From positions 1 through 40,519 of the IMG/VR virus record IMGVR_UViG_3300043772_000414: a stretch of DNA of 40,519 nucleotides, one strand, 5' to 3'. Below, piece by piece: positions 25,410-32,225 of the stretch (the first letter of the stretch is position 1; each line of letters begins with the position of its first letter). Under the pieces are notes generated by a model. It did no database searches and was not told where the DNA came from. It saw nothing but the letters and a program-made list of their open reading frames with translations. Made by a program: the position numbers and the translations under genes. The DNA is from a virus.

Positions 25410-26408
25410 TTACGACACCAGCGCCTCGTCGGCGGCGAGCGCGTCGACGCGACGGAGCGGGATGCCCTGGAAGCGCTCGACCCACGTCCCACCCACGTTC
25501 TCCTGGGTGAGCGTGCTGTCCTTCACCTTGGCGCTGATCTGCCGGCGCAGGAACGAGAGCGTGTTGCGCGACAAGTAGAAGGCGCAGCGGCCCAGCGACA
25601 TGGACGGCAGGCGGGTCATCGCCTGGTACATGAGGTCGGGCAGGTCCGCGCCGGACGTCGCGTCCTTCGTGAGGTTCGACTTGTCGATGTTGCAGATGCG
25701 CACGACGTAGCGCCAGTCGCGCACGGTCAGCCCGGCGTCCCAGCGGTAGTGCGTGCGGTAGGCCTCCATGCGCCCGCCCGAGCCGTCGGCGTTCTCGATC
25801 GTCACGAGACCCTTGTCGGTCACCTGGATGCCGGCCTTCGAGCCCTTGGGCACGATGCCGTGGCAGGTGTTCGGGCCCCAGCAGATCAGCCAGATCGACG
25901 CATTGTCGGTGCCCGAGCCGTCGGCCTTGATCACGTTCTCGCCGTTCGCGGCCGTCGAGGAATTGAACCGCGGAGCGAGACCGGTGAAGGCCTCGGGCTC
26001 GGTGCCCTCGTTGCCGTAGAACAGCGTGTCGGCGATCTCTTGGTTCATGCCCTCGATGTGGGCGCGATCCTCGAGCAGCCGGAACGCGGCGGTGTTGCCG
26101 TTGAGGTCAGCCAGCGCCTTGTCGATCTCGGCGTAGGCCTCGAGCATGCCGCAGGTGTCAGTGACCTGCGCGGTCGTGCCCTTGTTCGGCTGGACGCCGC
26201 CGTAGAGCTTGCGCCAGGTCGGGGCCGGCAGACCGGTGCGGATCGACGTCTTATGGCCGGTGGGAAGGTTGCCCTCCATCCAGGACATGTCCGCCAGGAT
26301 CTCGTTGGTCTCGTTGAGGATCTCGACGACCGCGGCGATCTTGCCGTCGGGATCGCTGGCCTTCGCCAGGTCGAGCAGGGTGGGGTTAGTCACGCTCAGG
26401 GTAGCCAT
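25410..26408 (-). CDS. Major capsid protein, BPP-1 type (332 aa)
   Basis: The sequence matches the BPP-1 coat family: MATLSVTNPTLLDLAKASDP, then NEILADMSWMEGNLPTGHKT, WRKLYGGVQPNKGTTAQVTD, GMLEAYAEIDKALADLNGN, GMNQEIADTLFYGNEGTEPE and WLICWGPNTCHGIVPKGSKA. In BPP-1 this protein has an HK97-like fold with a changed strand connectivity, and the same should hold here. Length is the family norm. The Shine-Dalgarno CGGAGG is about 10 bases before the ATG; a TTGTCATTTTGTCA site (26423-26436) covers the junction. Hundreds of copies form the head with the cement protein. Confidence 0.95.
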   Translation of the reverse strand: MATLSVTNPTLLDLAKASDPDGKIAAVVEILNETNEILADMSWMEGNLPTGHKTSIRTGLPAPTWRKLYGGVQPNKGTTAQVTDTCGMLEAYAEIDKALADLNGNTAAFRLLEDRAHIEGMNQEIADTLFYGNEGTEPEAFTGLAPRFNSSTAANGENVIKADGSGTDNASIWLICWGPNTCHGIVPKGSKAGIQVTDKGLVTIENADGSGGRMEAYRTHYRWDAGLTVRDWRYVVRICNIDKSNLTKDATSGADLPDLMYQAMTRLPSMSLGRCAFYLSRNTLSFLRRQISAKVKDSTLTQENVGGTWVERFQGIPLRRVDALAADEALVS

Positions 26409-26425
26409 TGGTCAAGCCTCCGTTG

Positions 26426-27079
26426 TCATTTTGTCATCGTGGAACCGAAGAGAATTTCCGCGGCATCGCGCTTGCCCGCGGCGGAACCGCCGCTGACCAT
26501 CGTGCTGTCCTCGGAAATCGCGCGGCCGACCTTCATGGCGAAGCGGATGAACTCGGGATGATTCCCGGCACCCGTCGCCGCGAGAGCGGCCTTGAGCTCG
26601 GGCGAGCCGAAACGGTCGATGGCCTTGCGCGCGACGGCGACGTTCTCGTCGAACTTCTCGCCGCCGAACTCCTTGTCGGCCTTCGCTTCGTTCACCCACT
26701 TCTGCTGCGTTTCGGTCCAGACCGCGGTCTGCTGCTCGGCGGCTTGCCGGCGTGCGTCGGCGAACAGGTCGACCAGCTTCTGCGCCTTGTCCTGCGACAG
26801 CCCGAGCTCCTTGAAGATCGGGGTCGCCTTCTCGGCGATGGCCTGGTCGAGCACGACGCCCTCGGGGAGCTTCCACTCCGCGTAGGTGTCGGGCACCGCG
26901 TCGGACGCCTTGTCGGCCTTGTCGCCGTCCTTGGCCGTCAGCACGGTGCCATCCGCCTGCGACTGGTCGTCTGCAGGCTTCGCCGCTGCGGCCGCAGGCG
27001 CGGTCGTCGCGGCATCCGCGGCCTGCCCGGCCGGGATCTCGGTATTCGGTGCGGTGCTGGTCGTCGTTTCGTCAGCCAC
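26426..27079 (-). CDS. Head scaffolding protein (217 aa)
   Basis: Lies directly upstream of the coat gene, the usual scaffold position. The N-terminal 60 residues are disordered and rich in A, T and P; then a conserved-looking helical part with YAEWKLPEGVVLDQAIAEKA, LSQDKAQKLVDLFADARRQA, WVNEAKADKEFGGEKFDENV and GNHPEFIRFAMKVGRAISED, a pattern common to scaffolds of BPP-1-like and related phages. The start is GTG 27079 with AAAGGAG seven bases upstream; it overlaps the previous gene by 8 bases. I see no serine-protease motif, so a separate maturation protease is not evident. Confidence 0.8.
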   Translation of the reverse strand: MADETTTSTAPNTEIPAGQAADAATTAPAAAAAKPADDQSQADGTVLTAKDGDKADKASDAVPDTYAEWKLPEGVVLDQAIAEKATPIFKELGLSQDKAQKLVDLFADARRQAAEQQTAVWTETQQKWVNEAKADKEFGGEKFDENVAVARKAIDRFGSPELKAALAATGAGNHPEFIRFAMKVGRAISEDSTMVSGGSAAGKRDAAEILFGSTMTK

Positions 27080-27404
27080 CGGGTTGCTCCTTTGTCAACG
27101 CTTCGTCCATCATCGTGAGGTAGCCACGTCGATCGGCCGCCTGGATCTCGGCCAGGAGCCACAGTCCGATCGCGCGCTTGCCCTCGCGCCACGCCGTCTC
27201 GCCGTCGCCCGTGTGGCTCGGCGCGTAGATCCCGCACCGACTGAGGATCCGCCACAAGACGTTGCGACCGCCTTCCGTCCCCAGCAGCACGCGGAGCTCG
27301 CCGAGCTCGCTGTCGCGGGCCACCTTGGCCCGCCTGCGCGCCGACTGGACGGCTTCGACATCGCCCGCGTCGTAGGGCTTCTCGTCTGCCACCCGTTCGA
27401 CCAT
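27072..27404 (-). CDS. Bbp19-like protein (110 aa)
   Basis: Small helical protein with ELRVLLGTEGGRNVLWRILS, then CGIYAPSHTGDGETAWREGK and RAIGLWLLAEIQAADRRGYL. The LWR.L..CG.y...........fREGkR..GlwL pattern is that of the Bbp19 family from Bordetella phage BPP-1, found between portal and scaffold genes. Its molecular role is not established; location suggests a head-assembly accessory. The upstream gap carries two repeated words (27424-27447). Confidence 0.8.
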   Translation of the reverse strand: MVERVADEKPYDAGDVEAVQSARRRAKVARDSELGELRVLLGTEGGRNVLWRILSRCGIYAPSHTGDGETAWREGKRAIGLWLLAEIQAADRRGYLTMMDEALTKEQPGG

Positions 27405-27423
27405 CTCGCTGTCATTCTCCCAT

Positions 27424-27447
27424 TGACGAAATCACAAGGGAACCTGG
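27424..27447. promoter_or_regulatory. Intergenic element: TTGTGATTTCGTCA next to CCAGGTTCCC
   Basis: On the transcribed strand CCAGGTTCCC (27438-27447) begins at the first base after the portal stop and is directly followed by TTGTGATTTCGTCA (27424-27437), a copy of the 14-bp motif seen upstream of the ribbon-helix-helix gene. No clear -10 box follows. Possibly an operator or processing site. Confidence 0.4.
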
Positions 27448-29154
27448 TCACAGACCGGTCAGTTGAGACAGCATGTCCTCGCCGTCCGGCTTGGCCTCGG
27501 TCAACGTCTTCGCGGTCTCTGCCATCGGCTGCGCCTGCGCGATCGCCTGTTGCGCGGCCAGCTGCTTGGCGCGCTGCGCGCGGCGCGCGACGACGTCGTC
27601 GTCGGGCCGCACCAGCTTGGGGCTGACGCCCGTGAGCTCGCCGTAGTCGTCGACCATCTGGTCGAGGTCGAGCTTGTCGACGACCTCGGGGTTGAGCGCC
27701 GCGATGCCACCGACGAAGCCGGCGATGCGCTCGATCCCGACCGTGCCGACCGCCTTCTGCGCCTGCGCCAGGATCGAGATGTATTCGACCTTGAGGTCGA
27801 CGCCGCGCAGTTCCTGCGGCGGCTCGGGGATCACCGCGCGATCAAGCCAGCGCCCGTTGCCGTCGGTCGACGCGCGCAGCATGACGGCGAAGGTCCGGTC
27901 GATCAGCGGGTCGAGGAGCTCGTTGTGCAAGCGCTCGAGGACCGGGCCAAGCATCAAGAGCTTTTCTTCGTGGCGCTCCTCGACTTCGCGCGCCGTGATC
28001 TGCCGCCGATCGGACATCGAGAGCATCAGGAACAAATCGGCGTAGAATGCCCGCTCGATCCGCTGCTCGGTGCGCTGGATGTCGAGCATGAGCTCGTTGA
28101 TCCGCGGGTCGACCGTGTAGACCGGCGCCAGCGCCTGCCGCTCGCCCTGGTCGTAGATCGTGAGCCCGCCGGGCAGGCTCGACACCGGCACGTTGCGCAG
28201 CGTCGCTGGCCCGCTCAGCGGCGGGTTCGACATCTTGTCGATCGCCTGAGCCTTTCTCTTCTCCTCGATCTGCAGCGCCTTGACGTCGCCAAGCGACGTC
28301 ATGCCGGGGCAGTCGGTGCCGTAGATGTCCTCGCCGGTCACGTCCCAGCGCGGTGCCATCGCCGGGAACTCGTCGAAGCCCGACTGCCGCAGCATCGTGT
28401 CGCCGGTCGCGCCGACCTCGTAATAGACCGAGCGATATGGCTTGTTGCGCGCGTCCTTCATGCCCAGGTCGCGCTCGTCGTTGGGCTCGATCGCATGCAC
28501 GACCGTCACCCAGCTGTCGACGCTGCCGCGGTCCCACAGGTTCTTGATCGACGGCGACGCGACGCTCCAGTCCGGCTTCGCGTTGCGCTGGCCCCCGAAC
28601 ACGAACTGCGACACGACCTGGCCGACGGTCATGTCGAACTCGCGATACAGCGTGTCGACCTGGAGGCGCGACGACTGGCCGATCATGTAGCTGCCGGCCG
28701 TGTGGTTGTAGATGCGGATGACGTCGTCGAAATCCTCGAGGACGGTCATGCACCCGGTGCCGAACAGCCCGAGCTCGCGGTAGAGCACGGCCAGCTGGTT
28801 GTAGATGTTGGATCCCGCGAAGACCTCGCGCATGCGCGTCTCGACCGCAGCCAGCCACATCTTGACCGGGCCGAACTCCATCATGTCCCGGTCGGGCGTC
28901 GCGAGCCGGAACCACGGTCGGGCCGGCGAGGTGATGCCAGCCATCATGCCGCTCGACAGCGTGCGCAGCGCCATCGTCGCCGACGAGTTGATGATCCGCG
29001 CGTTGCGCTTGTCGCCCTTGTTGCGGTCCTGCACGAAGTAGCGACCGCGCCTCGGGCTGATCCAGTCCGAGAGCTCGCGGTAGTGCGTGATGAAAGACGC
29101 GCGCTCGTTGACGAGCGCCGCCTTCCGTCGCTCGAAATGCTCGCGCCGGTTCAT
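27448..29154 (-). CDS. Portal / head-tail connector (T7 gp8-like family), 568 aa
   Basis: Twelve copies should form the ring through which DNA is packaged and ejected. N-terminal features of the podovirus connector family are clear: ASFITHYRELSDWISPRRGR, NARIINSSATMALRTLSSGM, MAGITSPARPWFRLATPDRD and LGLFGTGCMTVLEDFDDVIR. The middle has SMSDRRQITAREVEERHEEK, the family's long helix, and the C terminus ends in a charged tail. Length is typical. It starts two bases after the end of the proline-rich small protein and lies downstream of the terminases. Confidence 0.95.
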   Translation of the reverse strand: MNRREHFERRKAALVNERASFITHYRELSDWISPRRGRYFVQDRNKGDKRNARIINSSATMALRTLSSGMMAGITSPARPWFRLATPDRDMMEFGPVKMWLAAVETRMREVFAGSNIYNQLAVLYRELGLFGTGCMTVLEDFDDVIRIYNHTAGSYMIGQSSRLQVDTLYREFDMTVGQVVSQFVFGGQRNAKPDWSVASPSIKNLWDRGSVDSWVTVVHAIEPNDERDLGMKDARNKPYRSVYYEVGATGDTMLRQSGFDEFPAMAPRWDVTGEDIYGTDCPGMTSLGDVKALQIEEKRKAQAIDKMSNPPLSGPATLRNVPVSSLPGGLTIYDQGERQALAPVYTVDPRINELMLDIQRTEQRIERAFYADLFLMLSMSDRRQITAREVEERHEEKLLMLGPVLERLHNELLDPLIDRTFAVMLRASTDGNGRWLDRAVIPEPPQELRGVDLKVEYISILAQAQKAVGTVGIERIAGFVGGIAALNPEVVDKLDLDQMVDDYGELTGVSPKLVRPDDDVVARRAQRAKQLAAQQAIAQAQPMAETAKTLTEAKPDGEDMLSQLTGL

Positions 29155-29155
29155 G

Positions 29156-29383
29156 TCACTGCCCCAGGAGCGTCTTGCCGGCGGCGGTCGTCGCCGCCGT
29201 GTCGCTCGCGCCGAGCGGCCCGGTCAGGATCGTCGAGGCGCGGCCGCCGGCGAGCGCGGCTCGCTGGCGCTCGTTCGAGCGCGCGGTCCTCGAGGCAGCG
29301 TCCATCTCCTTCGGGAGCTCGGGCGGCGGCGGCGGGGGCGGCGGCGGCGCCGGCACCTTGGGGCTCGACATGCACATGGTCAT
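29156..29383 (-). CDS. Small proline-rich phage protein (75 aa)
   Basis: After MCMSSPKVPA comes a run of nine prolines, then a helix (PKEMDAASRTARSNERQRAA) and the ending GGRASTILTGPLGASDTAAT to AAGKTLLGQ. The ASTILTGPLG...KTLLGQ tail behind a short poly-proline stretch is a familiar small protein next to podovirus portals, of unknown function. The ATG at 29383 is in ATGA overlap with the upstream gene; a second ATG at 29377 has better spacing to GAGGAG, so the product may be two residues shorter. Confidence 0.75.
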   Translation of the reverse strand: MTMCMSSPKVPAPPPPPPPPPELPKEMDAASRTARSNERQRAALAGGRASTILTGPLGASDTAATTAAGKTLLGQ

Positions 29384-29562
29384 CGCTCCTCGTGAGGGTC
29401 GTACTCGGTCGCTCGCGCCGGCGCGGGATGCAGCGCGCGGGCGTAGTCGCAGGGCTCAGCAGTCGCCGGCGGTCGCCGGCGAGCGCCGCACTTGGCGCAG
29501 ACGGCGAGCGTCCCCTGCCCGGCCGGCGGCGGCTGCCAGTCGTGCTCAGGTGAACGGGTCAT
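29380..29562 (-). CDS. Small zinc-ribbon-like protein (60 aa)
   Basis: MTRSPEHDWQPPPAGQGTLA, then VCAKCGARRRPPATAEPCDY: one CxxC pair and a later cysteine, enough for a partial metal knuckle. HDW....G..AVCAKCGA is a common beginning of tiny phage proteins near the terminase. It overlaps the end of the large terminase by 17 bases and its stop overlaps the next ATG. Function unknown. Confidence 0.65.
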   Translation of the reverse strand: MTRSPEHDWQPPPAGQGTLAVCAKCGARRRPPATAEPCDYARALHPAPARATEYDPHEER

Positions 29563-30844
29563 AGTCCGAGACCATCGTGTGCGAGGCGCGCTGGCCGAAC
29601 GCCAAGCGCGGCGCGACAGGCATCGCGAAGGTGAGCGCGAGCGCGTCGGCCAGGTCCGGCGACTTCTGCCCGCGCTTCTTGATGTCGTCCTTGCTCTCGA
29701 GCTCGAAGCGATCGGCTCGGTTCATGCGGTAGGTCGGCACGCACAGGTCAGCCTTGAGCTCGGCGTGCGCCGGCAGCATCGCGCCCGCGCGCAGCCACTC
29801 GGCCATCGCGTCCCACATCTCGGCGCGCTTGTTCGCGTAGCGCGCCGACAACGGCGAGCCGCCGAAGTTCACCTCGACCGGCGCATGGCCCAGCTGGCGC
29901 AGGCGGTCGATCACGCCCTCGCCGCGGCCCGCGTCGACGAAGACTGCGTCGGGCTTGTAACGCGCGATCCGGTCGGCGACGTGCGCGGCCAGCGTCATGT
30001 TGTCGACGCCGCGGAAGACCTCGGGCTCGTGCGCGATCAGACCCTGGCGCTGGACGATCACGCTGCGGTCGTCGCCGTAGCGCGCGACGTCGACGCCCAT
30101 GATCAGCGGCGCGCCGGCGACCTCGGCCGGATGGATCGTCCGGCGCGTGGCGTCCGACACCATGTCGATCGTGATCAGCGTGTTGTCGGTCGCGGCGGCG
30201 AAGTCGCAGAGCCACTCCTGCCGGTACTGAGCCTCGGACTGCGAGGCCCGCGCGAGCTCGAGCTCCTCGTCGTCAAGCCAGGGCAGTCGCGTCTCGTCGG
30301 CGCGGTACAGGCCCGCGTACCAGGTGGGATCCGACTGCGCCTGGGTGTAGAGCTCGTGGAACAGATTGAGCCCCTTGGGCGTGCCGATGAACAGGCACCA
30401 GCCCTTGCGGTCGGCGAGCGCCGGCCGGACGATCTCGCCCCATACGTTGGGCCGCATGTCGGCGACCTCGTCGAGGACGACGCCGTCGAGGTAGAGGCCG
30501 CGCAGGCCTTCCGCGTTGTCGGCGCCGTAGAGCGTGACGCGCGCGCCGTTGGGAAACTCGACCCAGAGCTCGCCGTCGGACTTGCGCGCGCCCGGCACGC
30601 TCATGCCGTACTGCAGAACGTAGAGCCACGCGATCGCCTTGGCCTGCTTGAGATAGGGCGCGACGTAGCCAAAGCGCCCGTTCGGGCGCGTGCAGCGCAG
30701 CGCTGCGTCGATCAGCGAGTTGATCGCCAGCACCGTCTTGCCGAACCGCCGATGGCAGACGAGCACGGAGAACCGCTTCATCGCGCGGTGGATCGCGACC
30801 TGGTGGACGTGCGGCTGGTAGCCGGTATGCGCGGCCACGTTCAC
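29546..30844 (-). CDS. terL: Terminase large subunit (432 aa)
   Basis: Packaging motor with ATPase and nuclease. ATPase: Walker A CHRRFGKT (30-37), Walker B VVLDEVAD (122-129), coupling motif IGTPKG (153-158). Nuclease of RNase H type: acidic residues D251 (MGVDVARYGDD), D303 (AVFVDAGRGEG) and D396/D399 (SPDLADALALTF). Length is close to the family norm. ATGA overlap with the small terminase gene fixes the start at 30844. Packaging strategy (cos or headful) cannot be read from the protein alone. Confidence 0.95.
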   Translation of the reverse strand: MNVAAHTGYQPHVHQVAIHRAMKRFSVLVCHRRFGKTVLAINSLIDAALRCTRPNGRFGYVAPYLKQAKAIAWLYVLQYGMSVPGARKSDGELWVEFPNGARVTLYGADNAEGLRGLYLDGVVLDEVADMRPNVWGEIVRPALADRKGWCLFIGTPKGLNLFHELYTQAQSDPTWYAGLYRADETRLPWLDDEELELARASQSEAQYRQEWLCDFAAATDNTLITIDMVSDATRRTIHPAEVAGAPLIMGVDVARYGDDRSVIVQRQGLIAHEPEVFRGVDNMTLAAHVADRIARYKPDAVFVDAGRGEGVIDRLRQLGHAPVEVNFGGSPLSARYANKRAEMWDAMAEWLRAGAMLPAHAELKADLCVPTYRMNRADRFELESKDDIKKRGQKSPDLADALALTFAMPVAPRLAFGQRASHTMVSDYDPFT

Positions 30845-31104
30845 GTCGGATCACCCGGCGCGCGGTCGATCCCCGTGACGACGGAGATCGTCACCGAGCC
30901 CTTGTGCTCGACCTCGGACTTGACCTCGGCAGGCACCAGCTTCGACAGCAGGGTGACGAAGCTGCGCGGGTCATTGCGCGCGAGCCGCTCGAGGTAGGCC
31001 GCGCCGCCGGCGCGACTGAACGCCGACATGATCGCGGCCTTCAGCGACACCGTCTTCGCGCCCGCCGTACCGGCCGGCCGGCCACGCTTGCGCGTCGCCG
31101 CCAT
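30841..31104 (-). CDS. terS: Probable terminase small subunit (87 aa)
   Basis: Basic N terminus (MAATRKRGRPAGTAGAKTVS) followed by helices (LKAAIMSAFSRAGGAAYLER, then ARNDPRSFVTLLSKLVPAEV) and an acidic-to-beta tail. The pattern RGRP.G...K...LK.ai..af...GG..YL..lA..dP..F..Ll.k.lP is common for the small protein in front of phage large terminases. It would bind the packaging start site. Position, size and coupled translation with terL support the call; direct DNA-binding evidence is absent. Its ATG overlaps the stop of the 15-codon frame (TGATG). Confidence 0.7.
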   Translation of the reverse strand: MAATRKRGRPAGTAGAKTVSLKAAIMSAFSRAGGAAYLERLARNDPRSFVTLLSKLVPAEVKSEVEHKGSVTISVVTGIDRAPGDPT

Positions 31105-31151
31105 CAGTAGCCTCGCCGGCCGCCCTTCTTGCTGCCGCCCTTCTTGCCCAT
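31104..31151 (-). CDS. Tiny basic peptide MGKKGGSKKGGRRGY (15 aa)
   Basis: Fifteen codons with GAGGTGACGAG just before ATG, a good Shine-Dalgarno, and a TGA that overlaps the ATG of the small terminase (TGATG). It encodes a Gly/Lys/Arg peptide. It may be a leader whose translation couples ribosomes into the terminase genes, or a real DNA-binding peptide. The clean ribosome site and junction support translation. Confidence 0.55.
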   Translation of the reverse strand: MGKKGGSKKGGRRGY

Positions 31152-31177
31152 CTCGTCACCTCGCAGGTTCGCGTGCG

Positions 31178-31215
31178 TGACAAAATAGCAACGCCGGGCA
31201 ACGGCGGGAACCTGG
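31178..31215. promoter_or_regulatory. Intergenic element: CCAGGTTCCC plus TTGCTATTTTGTCA
   Basis: Between the VRR-NUC gene and the tiny peptide, the transcribed strand has CCAGGTTCCC (31206-31215, starting right after the stop) and, 14 bases on, TTGCTATTTTGTCA (31178-31191). The same pair of words occurs at 27424-27447 and 6833-6879. No good sigma-70-type promoter is visible here. Confidence 0.4.
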
Positions 31216-31587
31216 CTAGGTCAGCAGCGCCAGAACCTTGATGACCGCCTCAGACGGCGTCGCCGCGTAGACCGTCTCGACGCGATGGCCCAGCGCGCGC
31301 AGCTGCTCCTGCCGCCACTCCTGCGCGTCGGACAGTCGGCCGCGCTTGGTCTTGAGCTCGACGAACAGGACGCGCCCGCCGGGCAGGTAGATCCGCAGGT
31401 CAGGCTCGCCCGCGGTCATGCCCATCGCCTTGCGGCGCGCGCCGTCGCGCGGGCTGCGCCGGCCCTCGTTCTGGTCGGCAGCGAACACGATGCCTTGCCG
31501 GCGCAGGACGGTCGAGACCGCCATCTGCAGGTGATCCTCGCGCCACGGGATGTCGGCGCGCGCCCAGGTGGCTTCGCTGGTGATCAA
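31216..31587 (-). CDS. VRR-NUC nuclease (about 123 aa)
   Basis: Small PD-(D/E)XK enzyme of the VRR-NUC type, acting on branched or nicked DNA. The core GEPDLRIYLPGGRVLFVELK carries the D, E-x-K catalytic residues, with TKRGRLSDAQEWRQEQLRAL as the following helix and HRVETVYA as the last strand. The N terminus has EDHLQMAVSTVLRRQGIVFA. The start is unsure: TTG 31587 overlaps the stop of the membrane-protein gene as TTGA; GTG codons at 31599 and 31629 would add residues that read like noise. Located just upstream of the terminase genes, it may trim DNA for packaging; that role is inference. Confidence 0.85.
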   Translation of the reverse strand: MITSEATWARADIPWREDHLQMAVSTVLRRQGIVFAADQNEGRRSPRDGARRKAMGMTAGEPDLRIYLPGGRVLFVELKTKRGRLSDAQEWRQEQLRALGHRVETVYAATPSEAVIKVLALLT

Positions 31588-31832
31588 CGCACCACCCACG
31601 CCAGCGCCGCGCCCCAGACGCCGAAGCACAGCGACAGAGCCAGCACCGGAGCGACCAGGGTCACGAAACCCGGCCGCTCGTTGAGCTCGCGCTGAAGCTT
31701 GTCGACCTCGGCCAGCAGCAGGCCGCGCTCGACGTGCTCGCGCGTCCGGTCGCCGGCGGCCTCGCGCTCGAGGTGCCGGTCGCGGATCACCTCGACCATG
31801 GTCCTCGTGGGGCGGTAGAGGTACTGGCTCAT
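31584..31832 (-). CDS. Small membrane protein (82 aa)
   Basis: Charged helical N-terminal part (about 10-52, including EHVERGLLLAEVDKLQRELN) and one C-terminal membrane span at about 55-81 (LVAPVLALSLCFGVWGAALAW). No signal or catalytic motif. The ATG at 31832 overlaps the stop of the previous small gene (ATGA). It could be an inner-membrane anchor or a superinfection factor; nothing decides between these. Confidence 0.7.
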   Translation of the reverse strand: MSQYLYRPTRTMVEVIRDRHLEREAAGDRTREHVERGLLLAEVDKLQRELNERPGFVTLVAPVLALSLCFGVWGAALAWVVR

Positions 31833-32008
31833 GGCTTGGCCTCCATCGCCGCCAGCTGGCGCTCGAGGTCCGCGATCCTCTGGTGCGCCAGCAGGTATCC
31901 GATGCTCTCGGCGTCGAGGTCGCGGGCGAGCTCGACGCGCAGCGCGATCCGGCTGCGCAGCGTGGCCGGTGTCTGCGCGACCGTCGGCGCGTAGTGCAGC
32001 GGCTTCAT
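31829..32008 (-). CDS. Small hypothetical helical protein (59 aa)
   Basis: Reads MKPLHYAPTVAQTPATLRSR, then IALRVELARDLDAESIGYLL and AHQRIADLERQLAAMEAKP. Two helices, the second coiled-coil-like. ATGA overlaps with both the ribbon-helix-helix gene (32005-32008) and the membrane-protein gene (31829-31832) make this a confident small gene in a coupled chain. No family recognised. Confidence 0.75.
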   Translation of the reverse strand: MKPLHYAPTVAQTPATLRSRIALRVELARDLDAESIGYLLAHQRIADLERQLAAMEAKP

Positions 32009-32163
32009 CGGCCCGGCTCCTCGAGCTCGCGCTCGCAGAGCTCGCGCACCGCCCGGCGGATCACCGCCGCCCGGCTGTCCCTGGTCAGCGCCGCCAGGTC
32101 GTCGAGGCGCTTGGCCTCGTCCACCGACAGCAGCGTCCCCACGCTCACCTTCGCCTCGCTCAT
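32005..32163 (-). CDS. Ribbon-helix-helix (Arc/CopG-type) DNA-binding protein (52 aa)
   Basis: MSEAKVSVGTLLSVDEAKRL, then DDLAALTRDSRAAVIRRAVR and ELCERELEEPGR. The pattern strand (KVSVGTLLS), helix (VDEAKRLDDLAALT), turn with SRAAVIRRAVRE helix is the ribbon-helix-helix fold, in which a dimer inserts the strands in the major groove. It is the first gene of the late operon. AAGGAGG is 9 bases upstream of the ATG; two direct copies of a 14-bp motif cover the promoter-like sequence just before it. It may repress itself and the late genes; binding is inferred. RHH repressors commonly bind tandem short repeats. Confidence 0.85.
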   Translation of the reverse strand: MSEAKVSVGTLLSVDEAKRLDDLAALTRDSRAAVIRRAVRELCERELEEPGR

Positions 32164-32175
32164 GTCCTCGCCTCC

Positions 32176-32225
32176 TTGTGGGATTGTCACGACTGCGATC
32201 ATGCGTCGCATTGTGAGATTGTCAA
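32176..32225 (-). promoter_or_regulatory. Late-operon promoter with two operator-like repeats
   Basis: On the minus strand TTGACA (32220-32225) and CATGAT (32198-32203) are 16 bases apart, a plausible -35/-10 pair. TTGTGAGATTGTCA (32211-32224, plus-strand reading) overlaps the -35 box, and TTGTGGGATTGTCA (32176-32189) covers the expected start point; the copies differ at one position in 14 and are 35 bases apart. Each copy itself is a direct repeat TTGTSA / TTGTCA at 8-base spacing. The layout suits repression by the gene that follows. Confidence 0.6.
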
